Below are positions 43,247 to 51,526 of a stretch of DNA of 64,000 nucleotides, piece after piece. The notes under the pieces were generated by a model, which had not been told where the DNA came from, did not search any database, and worked only from the letters and a program-made list of their open reading frames with translations. A program made the translations under genes and the position numbers. The stretch comes from Ramlibacter humi. GTDB lineage: Bacteria > Pseudomonadota > Gammaproteobacteria > Burkholderiales > Burkholderiaceae_C. The DNA is taken from assembly GCF_004681975.1 (NCBI RefSeq), contig NZ_SMLK01000002.1, positions 124,001-188,000 of the forward strand, given 5' to 3'. How positions within the stretch are numbered: the stretch's first letter is position 1; each line of letters begins with the position of its first letter.

Positions 43247-43278
43247 AACATTGGCCGACCGCGCGGTCGGGAAATGTT
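43247..43278. promoter_or_regulatory. Palindromic TetR-type operator between divergent genes
   Basis: CCGACCGCGCGGTCGG (43255-43270) is a perfect 16-bp palindrome, flanked at symmetric distance by AACATT (43247) and AATGTT (43273). It lies 25 bases before the paaG start and 39 bases before the enoyl-CoA hydratase start. Palindromes of this CCGACCG-type in front of acyl-CoA or phenylacetate genes are typical for TetR-family repressors such as PaaR. No regulator gene is in the neighbourhood. Confidence 0.65.
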
Positions 43279-43302
43279 AGATTGATCGCAGGAGACCCCG
43301 GA

Positions 43303-44106
43303 ATGAGTGAAGCCAACGTCCTTTTCGAAACCCGAGGCGCCGTCGCGCTCATCACGCTGAACCGGCCGCAGTCGCTGAACAGCTTCACGCGCGCCATGCA
43401 CCAGGAGCTGTGGTCCGCGCTGGACCGCATCGAAGCGGACAAGTCCATCCGCGCCGCCGTGCTCACCGGCGCGGGCCGCGGCTTCTGCGCCGGCGCCGAC
43501 CTGGCGGAATTCGATTTCGCCGAAGGTCCCGACCTGGTCAAGCGCGCCGATCCGGGTCCCATCATCGAACAGGCCTTCAATCCCACGGTGCGCAAGCTGA
43601 TGGCGCTGCGCGTGCCGACGGTGGCTGCGGTCAACGGCGTGGCGGCGGGCGCGGGCGCTTCGCTCGCGATGACGTGCGACCTGGCCGTCGCCGCATCCAC
43701 GGCCAGCTTCATCCAGGCGTTCAGCAAGATCGGCCTCATCCCCGACGCGGGCGGCACCTGGTTCCTGATCAAGAAGCTGGGCCTGGCGCGCGCGATGGGC
43801 TGCGCCATGCTGGGCGACAAGCTCTCCGCGAAGGACGCGAAAGAGTGGGGAATGATCTGGGACGTGGCGCCCGAAGGGCAGGACTGCGTGCAGGCCGCGC
43901 TGGCGCTGGCCGAGCGGCTGGCTGCGCTGCCGACCAAGGCCCTGGTGGAAACGCGCCGCGTGCTGCGCGCCGCCGCCGGCAACGACCTGGACAAGCAGCT
44001 GAACCTGGAGCGCGACACGCAATCGGCGCTGGGTGCGACGCACGACTACATCGAGGGCGTCACCGCGTTCCTGCAGAAGCGCCCCGCGAAGTTCAAGGGC
44101 GAGTGA
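43303..44106 (+). CDS. paaG: 2-(1,2-epoxy-1,2-dihydrophenyl)acetyl-CoA isomerase PaaG
   Basis: PaaG isomerises ring-1,2-epoxyphenylacetyl-CoA to oxepin-CoA. The 267-residue crotonase has [14 protein letters not shown] for the oxyanion hole. Unlike hydratases it lacks both glutamates: the first position reads [11 protein letters not shown] and the second is Asp in [17 protein letters not shown], the pattern of PaaG. GGAGACCCC precedes the ATG at 43303. It begins the plus-strand unit paaG-paaI-paaK; the stop overlaps paaI (TGATG). Confidence 0.92.
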   Translation: MSEANVLFETRGAVALITLNRPQSLNSFTRAMHQELWSALDRIEADKSIRAAVLTGAGRGFCAGADLAEFDFAEGPDLVKRADPGPIIEQAFNPTVRKLMALRVPTVAAVNGVAAGAGASLAMTCDLAVAASTASFIQAFSKIGLIPDAGGTWFLIKKLGLARAMGCAMLGDKLSAKDAKEWGMIWDVAPEGQDCVQAALALAERLAALPTKALVETRRVLRAAAGNDLDKQLNLERDTQSALGATHDYIEGVTAFLQKRPAKFKGE

Positions 44107-44540
44107 TGACCCCCGAGCAGCGCGCCGCCCGCGTGGGCGAGGTGATGTTCGCGGGCGACCGCGCTTCGCGCGACACCATGGGCATGGAACTCGTCAGCTG
44201 CGGCCCCGGCCGCGCGGTGATGCGCATGGCGGTGGACGAGCGCCACCTGAACGGCCACCGCATCTGCCACGGCGGTTTCATCTTCACGCTGGCCGACTCT
44301 ACGTTCGCTTTCGCCTGCAACAGCCACAACCGCAACGCGGTGGCCGCGGGCTGCAGCATCGAATTCCTCAAGCCGGGCCAGCTGGGCGACGTGCTCACCT
44401 GCGAAGGCATGGAGCAGGTGCTGCAGGGACGCCACGGCGTGTACGACATGAAGGTGACCAACCAGCGCGGCGAGGTGGTCGCGGTGTTCCGCGGCAAGAG
44501 CGCCGTGATCCAGGGCGCCGTGTTTCCCGAGGAGACCTGA
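44106..44540 (+). CDS. paaI: Hydroxyphenylacetyl-CoA thioesterase PaaI
   Basis: PaaI is a hotdog-fold thioesterase that removes CoA from dead-end ring-hydroxylated intermediates of phenylacetate catabolism. The 144-residue protein has the motif HLNGHRICHGGFIFTLADSTFAFACNSHN, which carries the HGG and catalytic Asp typical of PaaI, and ends KSAVIQG. Overlap TGATG with paaG and a 1-base gap before paaK show tight coupling. Length and motif agree with the family. Confidence 0.93.
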   Translation: MTPEQRAARVGEVMFAGDRASRDTMGMELVSCGPGRAVMRMAVDERHLNGHRICHGGFIFTLADSTFAFACNSHNRNAVAAGCSIEFLKPGQLGDVLTCEGMEQVLQGRHGVYDMKVTNQRGEVVAVFRGKSAVIQGAVFPEET

Positions 44541-44541
44541 G

Positions 44542-45840
44542 ATGAACAGCTTTCCGCTCGAACCGATCGAGAAGGCCAGCGTCGGCGAACTGCGCGCGCT
44601 GCAGCTGAAGCGCCTGCAGGCCACGCTGGACCACGCGTACCGCAACTCGCCGGTGTACCGGCGCAAGTTCGACGAAGCCGGCGTGCACCCGTCCGACTGC
44701 CGCAGCCTGGCCGACCTGGCGAAGTTCCCGTTCACCGGCAAGCACGACCTGCGCGACAACTACCCGTTCGGCATGTTCGCGGTACCGCGCGAGAAGTGCG
44801 TGCGCATCCACGCGTCCAGCGGCACTACCGGCAAGCCGACGGTGGTGGGCTACACCCAGAACGACATCAACACCTGGGCGCACGTGATGGCGCGCAGCAT
44901 TCGCGCCAGCGGCGCGCGGCCGGGCGACATGGTGCACGTGAGCTACGGCTACGGCCTGTTCACCGGCGGGCTGGGCGCGCACTACGGCGCCGAGAGGCTG
45001 GGGCTCACGGTGGTGCCTTTCGGCGGCGGCCAGACCGAGCGGCAGGTGCAGCTGATCACCGACTTCCGCCCCGACATCATCATGGTGACGCCCAGCTACA
45101 TGCTGGCCATCGCCGACGAGTTCGAGCGGCAGGGCATCGATCCGCGCGAATCCAGCCTGCGCATCGGCATCTTCGGCGCCGAACCCTGGACCAACGACAT
45201 GCGCCGTGCCATCGAGCAGCGCATGGGCATCGACGCGGTGGACATCTACGGCCTGTCGGAAGTGATGGGCCCGGGCGTCGCCAACGAGTGCGTGGAAACC
45301 AAGGACGGCCCCACCATTTGGGAAGACCACTTCTATCCCGAGATCATCGACCCCGAGACGGGCGAACCGGTGGCGGACGGCGAACTGGGCGAGCTGGTGT
45401 TCACCAGCCTCACCAAGGAGGCGCTGCCCATCATCCGCTACCGCACGCGCGACCTCACGCGCCTTTTGCCCGGCACGGCGCGCACCATGCGCCGCATGGA
45501 AAAGATCACCGGCCGCAGCGACGACATGATGATCGTGCGCGGCGTGAACGTGTTCCCGACCCAGATCGAGGAGCTGATCTGCAAGCGGCCGGAACTCGCG
45601 CCGCACTACCTGTGCATCCTCACCCGCGAAGGCCCGCTGGACTGCCTGACGGTCGCCGTGGAAGCGCGCCAAGGCCTGCCGCATGACAGCGCGGAAGCGC
45701 GTGCCGCCGCCGACATGCTGGCGCACGAGATCAAGACCTACATCGGCTCCAGCGCGGTGATCGAACTGCGCGCGGAAGGCGGCGTGGAGCGCAGCGTCGG
45801 CAAGGCCAAGCGCGTGCTGGACAAGCGCAGGCTGACGTGA
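44542..45840 (+). CDS. paaK: Phenylacetate-CoA ligase
   Basis: PaaK activates phenylacetate with CoA and ATP, the first step of aerobic phenylacetate catabolism. The 432-residue protein has the P-loop HASSGTTGKPTVVGYT, the central GIFGAEPWTNDMR, DIYGLSEVMGPGVANEC and YRTRDLTRLLPG, and the C-terminal GRSDDMMIVRGVNVFPTQIEE. Length and start (MNSFPLEPIEKAS) are normal. ATG is 1 base after paaI. The multicomponent epoxidase PaaABCDE and PaaZ are not in the window. A half copy of family A repeat follows the stop. Confidence 0.96.
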   Translation: MNSFPLEPIEKASVGELRALQLKRLQATLDHAYRNSPVYRRKFDEAGVHPSDCRSLADLAKFPFTGKHDLRDNYPFGMFAVPREKCVRIHASSGTTGKPTVVGYTQNDINTWAHVMARSIRASGARPGDMVHVSYGYGLFTGGLGAHYGAERLGLTVVPFGGGQTERQVQLITDFRPDIIMVTPSYMLAIADEFERQGIDPRESSLRIGIFGAEPWTNDMRRAIEQRMGIDAVDIYGLSEVMGPGVANECVETKDGPTIWEDHFYPEIIDPETGEPVADGELGELVFTSLTKEALPIIRYRTRDLTRLLPGTARTMRRMEKITGRSDDMMIVRGVNVFPTQIEELICKRPELAPHYLCILTREGPLDCLTVAVEARQGLPHDSAEARAAADMLAHEIKTYIGSSAVIELRAEGGVERSVGKAKRVLDKRRLT

Positions 45841-45866
45841 GCAGGCCGGCGCTCGCCGGTCCTTCG

Positions 45867-45894
45867 CGTCATCCCCGCGCAGGCGGGGATCCAG
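45867..45894. repeat. Family A intergenic repeat (half copy)
   Basis: One arm of the family A unit with the inner hairpin CCCCGC-GCAG-GCGGGG and GTCAT upstream; the second arm is missing. It lies between the convergent genes paaK and the DUF3108 gene. Confidence 0.8.
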
Positions 45895-45900
45895 TCATTC

Positions 45901-47016
45901 TCAACGCTGGTCGATCGCCTCGACCAGCAGGTCGATCGCCGCTTCTTCCCCCATGCGCACCAGGATGCGCACGGGCAGGTACTGCAGCGCGGGGGCGAAC
46001 CACATCTCGGCGGTGATGTTGCCGCGCGGGTTGGCGATGGGGCGCGGCCGCAGGTGGAGGGCTTCGATGTCGCCCAGGTCGGTGCGCAGCACCTCGCTGT
46101 CGACCACGTCGTAGGTCCACAGGTCGATCGCGCCCGGCCGGGCCATCCACAGGCTCACCGCGCGGCCCACCTCCAGCTTCTCGCGGCCGCTGGCGAAGCG
46201 GTGGCTCAGTTCGACGAACTGGCTGGCCGTGTCCTGCACGCCGGCGGGTCGCTGCACCACGGTGCCGTTGGCGAGCACGACTTCGCTCTCGCCCATGCGA
46301 AGGCCGCGCGGCTTGCCGTTGCGAAGCTCCTCGTACACCTGGGGCATGAGCGTGGCGCCGACCTCGCCCTGGCTGGTCATGACCAGCGTGGCCATGAAGG
46401 TGACGTTCACTTCGACGCGCACCTGGTAACGCGCTTCCTCGCGCTGCCACAGCACGCGTGCGTCGCCGTACAGCTGGCCGCTGCGGAACCGGCCGCCCAG
46501 CTTGTAGCGCAGCCGGGTGTCGCTGGGCCAGCTGTCGACGACGGCCGTCGTGGTGCTGGCCGTGGTGGTGCTCGCGGCCACGCTGGGGGAAGGCGTGATG
46601 GCGGGCTCGGACGCAGGCGCGGCTGGTGAGGATGCGGCGGCGACGGGCGGTTCCGCCGGCGGCGAAGGTTCGGCGGCCGCGACGGGTGGCGGTTCGGGCG
46701 GTGATTCGGGCGCCGGTGGCTCCGGCGCGGCGACCGTGCGCGTGGTGTGTTTCGGCACGCTGGAGACGGCGTGCAGGCGCCCCGTGGGTGGCGCGGGCTG
46801 TGCGGCTGGAGCCGCGGAAGATTCTGGCGGTGGCGGCGGCGCGGTGGGCTGCAGCAGCCGCGTGTACATCGGCGCCACCATGGGCTTGAGCAGGCTCAGG
46901 TCGGTCTGCCAGCGCGAAAAGAAGTGCAGCGCCACGACGTGCGCCACCAGCACCGCCGCCACCAGCACCAGCAGCCGCCGGCGCGATGACGAGGTCAAGA
47001 TTGCGGCGACAGCCAT
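45901..47016 (-). CDS. DUF3108 domain protein with Pro-rich linker
   Basis: The 371-residue protein has an N-terminal transmembrane anchor (residues 11-27), a Pro/Ala/Ser/Thr-rich stretch (about 45-155, with runs such as APPPPPE and EPPPVAAAEP), and a C-terminal DUF3108 domain (SDTRLRYKLGGRFRSGQLYGDARVLWQR to the end) that should form a periplasmic beta-barrel-like fold. The linker would span the periplasm. The function is unknown. The ATG at 47016 is within the last 22 bases of the M61 gene, so the two overlap and are co-expressed. It converges on paaK. Confidence 0.85.
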   Translation of the reverse strand: MAVAAILTSSSRRRLLVLVAAVLVAHVVALHFFSRWQTDLSLLKPMVAPMYTRLLQPTAPPPPPESSAAPAAQPAPPTGRLHAVSSVPKHTTRTVAAPEPPAPESPPEPPPVAAAEPSPPAEPPVAAASSPAAPASEPAITPSPSVAASTTTASTTTAVVDSWPSDTRLRYKLGGRFRSGQLYGDARVLWQREEARYQVRVEVNVTFMATLVMTSQGEVGATLMPQVYEELRNGKPRGLRMGESEVVLANGTVVQRPAGVQDTASQFVELSHRFASGREKLEVGRAVSLWMARPGAIDLWTYDVVDSEVLRTDLGDIEALHLRPRPIANPRGNITAEMWFAPALQYLPVRILVRMGEEAAIDLLVEAIDQR

Positions 47017-48758
47017 GGCTGGGCCAGGGCCGGCTCGCGCAGCACCAGGCGCCAAGTGGTGGCCGCCGCGGGCAACTGCAGTTCCAGGCGCAGCAGGCGC
47101 CGGTCGCGCGCGACCAGTGCGATCACCCGGCGGTGGCTGCCGGCGTAGAGCGTCAGGTCATCCAGCTTGGCCAGGCGCCAGCCGGTGCCGCCGACTTCCA
47201 CGCCCAGCCACTCGTCGCCCGCGGCCATGCCGGCCTGTTCGGCCGCGCCGCCGCGCAGCACGGTCTTGAGCTTCACCGTGCCGCCGTTCTCTTCGCTGCG
47301 CACGCCCAGCCGCTGCTGCAGCTGCGCGGGTTCGTCCAGCGCGAAGATGCCCTGCTTCTGCAGCAGGTCGGCCAGCGGCAGTTCCTTGGTGCCGTGCACC
47401 CAGGCGGCGATCTCGCGCGCGAAGCTGCGGCCGCCCAGTTCCTTCAGCACGGCGACGAAGTCGGCTTCGGTCATCGGGCCGCCCTTGCAGCGCTGCCACA
47501 GCGTGCGCATCACTTCGTCCAGCGTCGTGCGGCCCTCGGCGCGCAGCGTGAGGTCGAAGCACAGCGCCACCAGCGAGCCCTTGGTGTAGTAGCTGACGGT
47601 GGCGTTGGGCGTGTTCTCGTCCTGCCGGTAGTACTTCACCCAGGCGTCGAAGCTGGCCTGCGCCACCGACTGCACTTCGCGGCCCGGCGTCTGCAGCACC
47701 TGGTTGATGGTCTTGTTCAGCAGGCGCACGTACGTCGCCTCGTCGATCAGCCCGCCGCGGCGCAGCAGCAGGTCGTCGTAGTAGCTGGTGAAGCCTTCGA
47801 AGAACCACAGCAGCTGCGTGTAGTTCTCGCCCGCGTAGTCGTAGCGCGCGAACTCGGCCGGCCGCAGCTGCTTGACGTTCCAGGTGTGGAAGTACTCGTG
47901 GCTGACCAGCCCCAGCAGCGTGATGTAGCCGTCGGTCATGCGCGCGTCGCCCACGCGGGGCAGGTCGCGGCGCGAGGCGATCAGCGCGGTGGAATTGCGG
48001 TGCTCCAGGCCGCCGTAGCCGTCGTCCACCACGTTCAGCATGAAGACGTAGTGCCTGTGCGGCGGCTTCTTGCGGTCGTGCCAGAAGCGGATCTCGGCGT
48101 CGCAGATCTTCTGCACGTCGGCGGCGAAGCGCTCGCTGTCGAACGACTCCGGCGCGCCGGCCACCACCAGGCGGTGAGGCACGCCCGCGGCCTTGAATTC
48201 GGTGCTCCAGAAGGCGCCCATCTCCACCGGGCAGTCGACCAGCTCGTCGTAGTTGTCCGCCAGGTAGGTGCCGAAGCCGCGCTTGCCGGTCTTCAGCGGC
48301 GTGAGGCCGGTGGCCGCTTCCCAGCCCGGGCGCGGCGACAGCAGTTCCAGCGCGTGCGGGTGCGGCTCCTGGCCGTGCACCCGCAGGCACAGGCTGGTGC
48401 CGTTGAAGAAACCACGTTCGCCGTCGAGCCACGCGGTGCGCACGGAGTTGTCGAACGCGTACACCTCGTACGTCAGCACCACCGGGCTGCTGGGCACGCA
48501 GTCGACCTGCCAGCTGCACTTGTCGACCTGGTGCACGGGCACCGCGCGGCCGTCCTGGCGCGCGGCCAGCTTCTGCAGGTTCTTGGAGAACTCGCGCACC
48601 AGGTAGCTGCCCGGGATCCACACGGGCAGCGACACGCGCTGGCCGGCGGACGGCTGCTCGATGGTGAGCGTGACGTGGAACAGGTGGGCGTGGAGGTCGG
48701 CCGCCTCGACGCGGTAATGCGCGCGCCAGGCGGGCCCCGAATGGGCGCGCGGGCTCAC
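46995..48758 (-). CDS. M61 family (glycyl) aminopeptidase with PDZ domain
   Basis: The 587-residue zinc peptidase has an N-terminal beta domain, the catalytic helices with HEYFH (about residues 287-291) and TWNVKQLRP, the downstream Glu in EGFTSYYDDL, and a PDZ domain near the C-terminus (GGAAEQAGMAAGDEWLGV). M61 enzymes remove N-terminal Gly/Ala residues; no signal peptide is seen, so it is probably cytosolic. The start is GTG at 48758, overlapping the dsbC stop (GTGA). It is the middle of the dsbC-M61-DUF3108 unit. Confidence 0.9.
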   Translation of the reverse strand: MSPRAHSGPAWRAHYRVEAADLHAHLFHVTLTIEQPSAGQRVSLPVWIPGSYLVREFSKNLQKLAARQDGRAVPVHQVDKCSWQVDCVPSSPVVLTYEVYAFDNSVRTAWLDGERGFFNGTSLCLRVHGQEPHPHALELLSPRPGWEAATGLTPLKTGKRGFGTYLADNYDELVDCPVEMGAFWSTEFKAAGVPHRLVVAGAPESFDSERFAADVQKICDAEIRFWHDRKKPPHRHYVFMLNVVDDGYGGLEHRNSTALIASRRDLPRVGDARMTDGYITLLGLVSHEYFHTWNVKQLRPAEFARYDYAGENYTQLLWFFEGFTSYYDDLLLRRGGLIDEATYVRLLNKTINQVLQTPGREVQSVAQASFDAWVKYYRQDENTPNATVSYYTKGSLVALCFDLTLRAEGRTTLDEVMRTLWQRCKGGPMTEADFVAVLKELGGRSFAREIAAWVHGTKELPLADLLQKQGIFALDEPAQLQQRLGVRSEENGGTVKLKTVLRGGAAEQAGMAAGDEWLGVEVGGTGWRLAKLDDLTLYAGSHRRVIALVARDRRLLRLELQLPAAATTWRLVLREPALAQPWLSPQS

Positions 48759-49477
48759 TGGGCCGCCGCGAGCCGCTGTTCGACCTGCGCGGCCGGAATG
48801 GCGCCGGGCGCGCGCGAACCGTCGGTGAACACCAGCGTCGGCGTGCCGGTGATCTGGTGCTTGCGGCCCAGCTCGCGGTTGCGCTCCAGCGCCGTGGTGT
48901 CGCAGCCGGGCGCGGGCGCCGGGGGGATGGCCTGTCCGCGCACCATCCAGTCCTGCCAGGCCTTGGCCTTGTCCTTGGCGCACCAGATGTTGCGCGACTT
49001 CGCCATCGAATCCGGTCCCAGCACGGGGTAGAGGAACAGGTGGATGGTGACGTTGTCGACCTTCTGCAGGTCGGCCTCGAACTGCTTGCAGTAGCCGCAG
49101 TTGGGGTCCTCGAACACCACCAGCTTGCGCTTGCCGTTGCCGCGCACGATGGTGAACGCGTCCTTGAACGGCAGCTCGTCGAACGTCACCGCGGTCAGCT
49201 TGTTCATGCGCTCTTCGGTGAGGTTGCGCTTGCCCTTGACGTCGATCAGCTCGCCGTCGATGACGAACCCGCCCTCGGCGTCGGTGTAGAAGATCTTGGT
49301 GCCGATGCGCACCTCGTACAGGCCGTTCATCGGCGTCTTGCTCACCTCGTCGATCTTGTCCAGGCGCGGCATGCGCTCGGCCAGGTTCTTGCGGATCGCG
49401 GCTTCCTGCGCCGCCGCGGGCGTTGCGAAGGAAGCGGCCAGCAGGAGCGCGGCCAGGGCGGAGAGAAGAGCTTTCAT
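48755..49477 (-). CDS. dsbC: Thiol:disulfide interchange protein DsbC
   Basis: DsbC is a periplasmic V-shaped dimer that isomerises wrong disulfides. The 240-residue protein has a signal peptide (MKALLSALAALLLAASFATPAAA, cut about residue 23), an N-terminal dimerisation domain, and the thioredoxin domain with redox C127-G-Y-C130 in FEDPNCGYCKQF. The second cysteine pair (NIWCAKD, PGCDTT) is the structural disulfide. cis-Pro is in GTPTLVF. DsbD is its electron donor and is not in the window. It is 29 bases after the UbiH-like gene on the same strand. Confidence 0.95.
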   Translation of the reverse strand: MKALLSALAALLLAASFATPAAAQEAAIRKNLAERMPRLDKIDEVSKTPMNGLYEVRIGTKIFYTDAEGGFVIDGELIDVKGKRNLTEERMNKLTAVTFDELPFKDAFTIVRGNGKRKLVVFEDPNCGYCKQFEADLQKVDNVTIHLFLYPVLGPDSMAKSRNIWCAKDKAKAWQDWMVRGQAIPPAPAPGCDTTALERNRELGRKHQITGTPTLVFTDGSRAPGAIPAAQVEQRLAAAQ

Positions 49478-49506
49478 GTCGATCCAGTACTGCCAGGTTG
49501 AAGGCA

Positions 49507-50601
49507 TCACAGCCGGCCCGCGGCCTGCCGCACCACCCATTGCTTGATCGGGCCGCTGGCGTCGAAGCCGCGCATGCCCGCGTTGCGGAACATCGCCCAG
49601 GCCGGGTGCGCCTGGGCGAACAACTGCTGGAGGCCGTCGGTGGTGGCGCCCATCGCCAGCACGTCGCCCTTGCGGGCCCTTTCGTACCGGCGCAGCAGCC
49701 GCGCGTCCCCGGCGGTGCGCCAGTATTCCCGTTCGTGCAAGACCTGCGCCAGCGCCCGGGCATCGGCCAGGCCCAGGTTCAGGCCCTGGCCGGCCAGCGG
49801 GTGCACCGCGTGCGCCGCGTCGCCCGCCAGCGCCCAGCCGGGGCCGGACCAGCGGTCGGCGCGCGCCAGCTGCAGCGGCCAGGACGCACGGTCGCTGCGG
49901 AGCGTCAGCGCGCCCAAGGCGCCGCCGGTCAGCGTCTTCAGCTGCTGCTGGAACTCTGCGGCCGGCGCCTGGCGCAGGTACGCCGCCCGCGATTCTCCGG
50001 CCGACCAGACCAGCGCCACTTCCTGTGCGCCGGCTTCGCCGCCCAAAGGCAGCAGGGCGAGGATTTCGCCGCCCTGGAACCACTGCCGTGCCACGTGCCC
50101 ATGCGGTTTCTCACAGCCCAGCCGCGCGGCCACCGCGTGCTGCCCGTACGGCTGCACGTCGTACACCACGCCGAACTCGTCGCGGGTGGCGCTCATGCGG
50201 CCTTCGCACACCACGGTGAGCGGCGCGCGCGCCGGCTCTTCCAGCGGCGTGACGAGCGCCTGGTAGCGCAGGGCTTCGTTAAGCCGGTCTTCGAGCGCGG
50301 GCACGTCCACGATCCAGGCCAGCGCGGCCTGCGCGCCGGCCTCGAAGTTCACCAGGCCGCCCTCGTCCCCGCGCACTTCCATTCCGCGCACGGGCGTGGC
50401 GTGCGCGGCGTCGGGCCACGCGCGCACGGATTCGAGCAACTGGCGGGACGCGGCGTTGAGCGCGTAGGCGCGCACGTCGCGCGCCGGCGGGGGAGGGCCC
50501 TGCACCAGGCCCACGCGCAGCCGCTCGCGCGCGAGCAGCAGAGCGAGCGTGCGGCCGACGATGCCCGCGCCGCGGATGCAGACGTCAAGGACAGGCGCCA
50601 T
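49507..50601 (-). CDS. UbiH/UbiF-family FAD-dependent hydroxylase
   Basis: The 364-residue flavoprotein has the dinucleotide motif IRGAGIVGRTLALLLARE, and the second FAD motif GWALAGDAAHAVHPLAGQGLNLGLADA (GD motif), typical of ubiquinone-ring hydroxylases of the UbiH/UbiF/UbiM group. It is shorter than E. coli UbiH (392) by an abridged middle part. It may hydroxylate one position of the ubiquinone ring; which cannot be said from the sequence. It is divergent from the MOSC gene with 67 bases between. Confidence 0.88.
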   Translation of the reverse strand: MAPVLDVCIRGAGIVGRTLALLLARERLRVGLVQGPPPPARDVRAYALNAASRQLLESVRAWPDAAHATPVRGMEVRGDEGGLVNFEAGAQAALAWIVDVPALEDRLNEALRYQALVTPLEEPARAPLTVVCEGRMSATRDEFGVVYDVQPYGQHAVAARLGCEKPHGHVARQWFQGGEILALLPLGGEAGAQEVALVWSAGESRAAYLRQAPAAEFQQQLKTLTGGALGALTLRSDRASWPLQLARADRWSGPGWALAGDAAHAVHPLAGQGLNLGLADARALAQVLHEREYWRTAGDARLLRRYERARKGDVLAMGATTDGLQQLFAQAHPAWAMFRNAGMRGFDASGPIKQWVVRQAAGRL

Positions 50602-50668
50602 GCGGCGATTGTAGGAGGCGGCACAATCGCGCGCCGACCTCATCGACCCGACCTCCACCCCAGACGCC

Positions 50669-51526
50669 ATGTCCGACGCCCAGCTCTCCGCCCGCATCGC
50701 CCGCCTGTTCGTGTACCCGGTGAAGTCCTGCGCCGGCGTGGAGCTCACGGAGGCGGTGCTCACGGACACCGGCCTGGACCTGGACCGCGCCTGGATGGTG
50801 GTGGACGCCGAAGGCGCCTTCGTCACCCAGCGCGAGCTGCCCCGCATGGCGCTGGTGAAGGTGCAGCTCAAGCACCATGAGGTGGTGCTGCGGGCGCCCG
50901 GCATGCTGGCGCTGCACCTGGCCGTCGACGCGGTGGAAGCGCCCGCCCGCGTCCGCGTCTGGAAGGACGAGGTGCCCGCGTACGACATGGGCGACGTCGC
51001 CGCGCAGTGGTTCACCGACTTCCTCGGCCGCCGGCTGCGCCTGGTGCGCTTCGACCCCGACCACAGGCGCCTGTCCAATCTGCAGTGGACCGGCGGCATC
51101 GAGGCGCCCAACCAGTTCTCCGACGGCTACCCGGTGCTGGTGACGAGCGAAGCTTCGCTGGCCGGCCTGAATGAACGCCTGGTGCGCGCCGGACATGCCG
51201 CGGTGGGCATCGAACGCTTCCGCCCGAACATCGTGCTGGCCGGCGTCGAGGCCCACGACGAGGATCGCGTGGACACGCTGCGCATCGCGTCGGAAGTCCC
51301 GGTGGTGCTGAAGCTGGTGAAGCCGTGTGCGCGCTGCCCCATCCCCGACGTGGACCCGCAGACCGCCGAAACCGGCCACGCGGTGCGCGATGCGCTGCAG
51401 GGCTACCGGAAGGATCCGCGGCTGGACGGCGCCATCACCTTCGCGATGAACGCCATCGTGCTGGAAGGCGAGGACGCGGTGCTGCGCGCCGGCCTGGCCG
51501 TCACAGGGGAGTGGGCGTTCGGCTGA
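50669..51526 (+). CDS. MOSC domain protein (YcbX/YiiM-like)
   Basis: The 285-residue protein has the N-terminal MOSC_N beta-barrel (RIARLFVYPVKSCAGVELTEAVLTDTGLDLDRAWMVVDAEG) and the MOSC domain with the conserved Cys in KPCARCPIPDVDPQT. YcbX-type members use molybdenum cofactor to reduce N-hydroxylated compounds such as 6-hydroxylaminopurine. A fused ferredoxin domain, found in E. coli YcbX, is absent, so an external electron donor is needed. The stop lies 26 bases inside the end of the convergent GGDEF gene. Confidence 0.9.
   Translation: MSDAQLSARIARLFVYPVKSCAGVELTEAVLTDTGLDLDRAWMVVDAEGAFVTQRELPRMALVKVQLKHHEVVLRAPGMLALHLAVDAVEAPARVRVWKDEVPAYDMGDVAAQWFTDFLGRRLRLVRFDPDHRRLSNLQWTGGIEAPNQFSDGYPVLVTSEASLAGLNERLVRAGHAAVGIERFRPNIVLAGVEAHDEDRVDTLRIASEVPVVLKLVKPCARCPIPDVDPQTAETGHAVRDALQGYRKDPRLDGAITFAMNAIVLEGEDAVLRAGLAVTGEWAFG

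Noticed and set aside
46986-49031. A 681-codon plus-strand frame opposite the M61 protease and dsbC
   Set aside because: Antisense shadow in high-GC DNA; no conserved motif, while the minus strand encodes HEYFH and CGYC enzymes.
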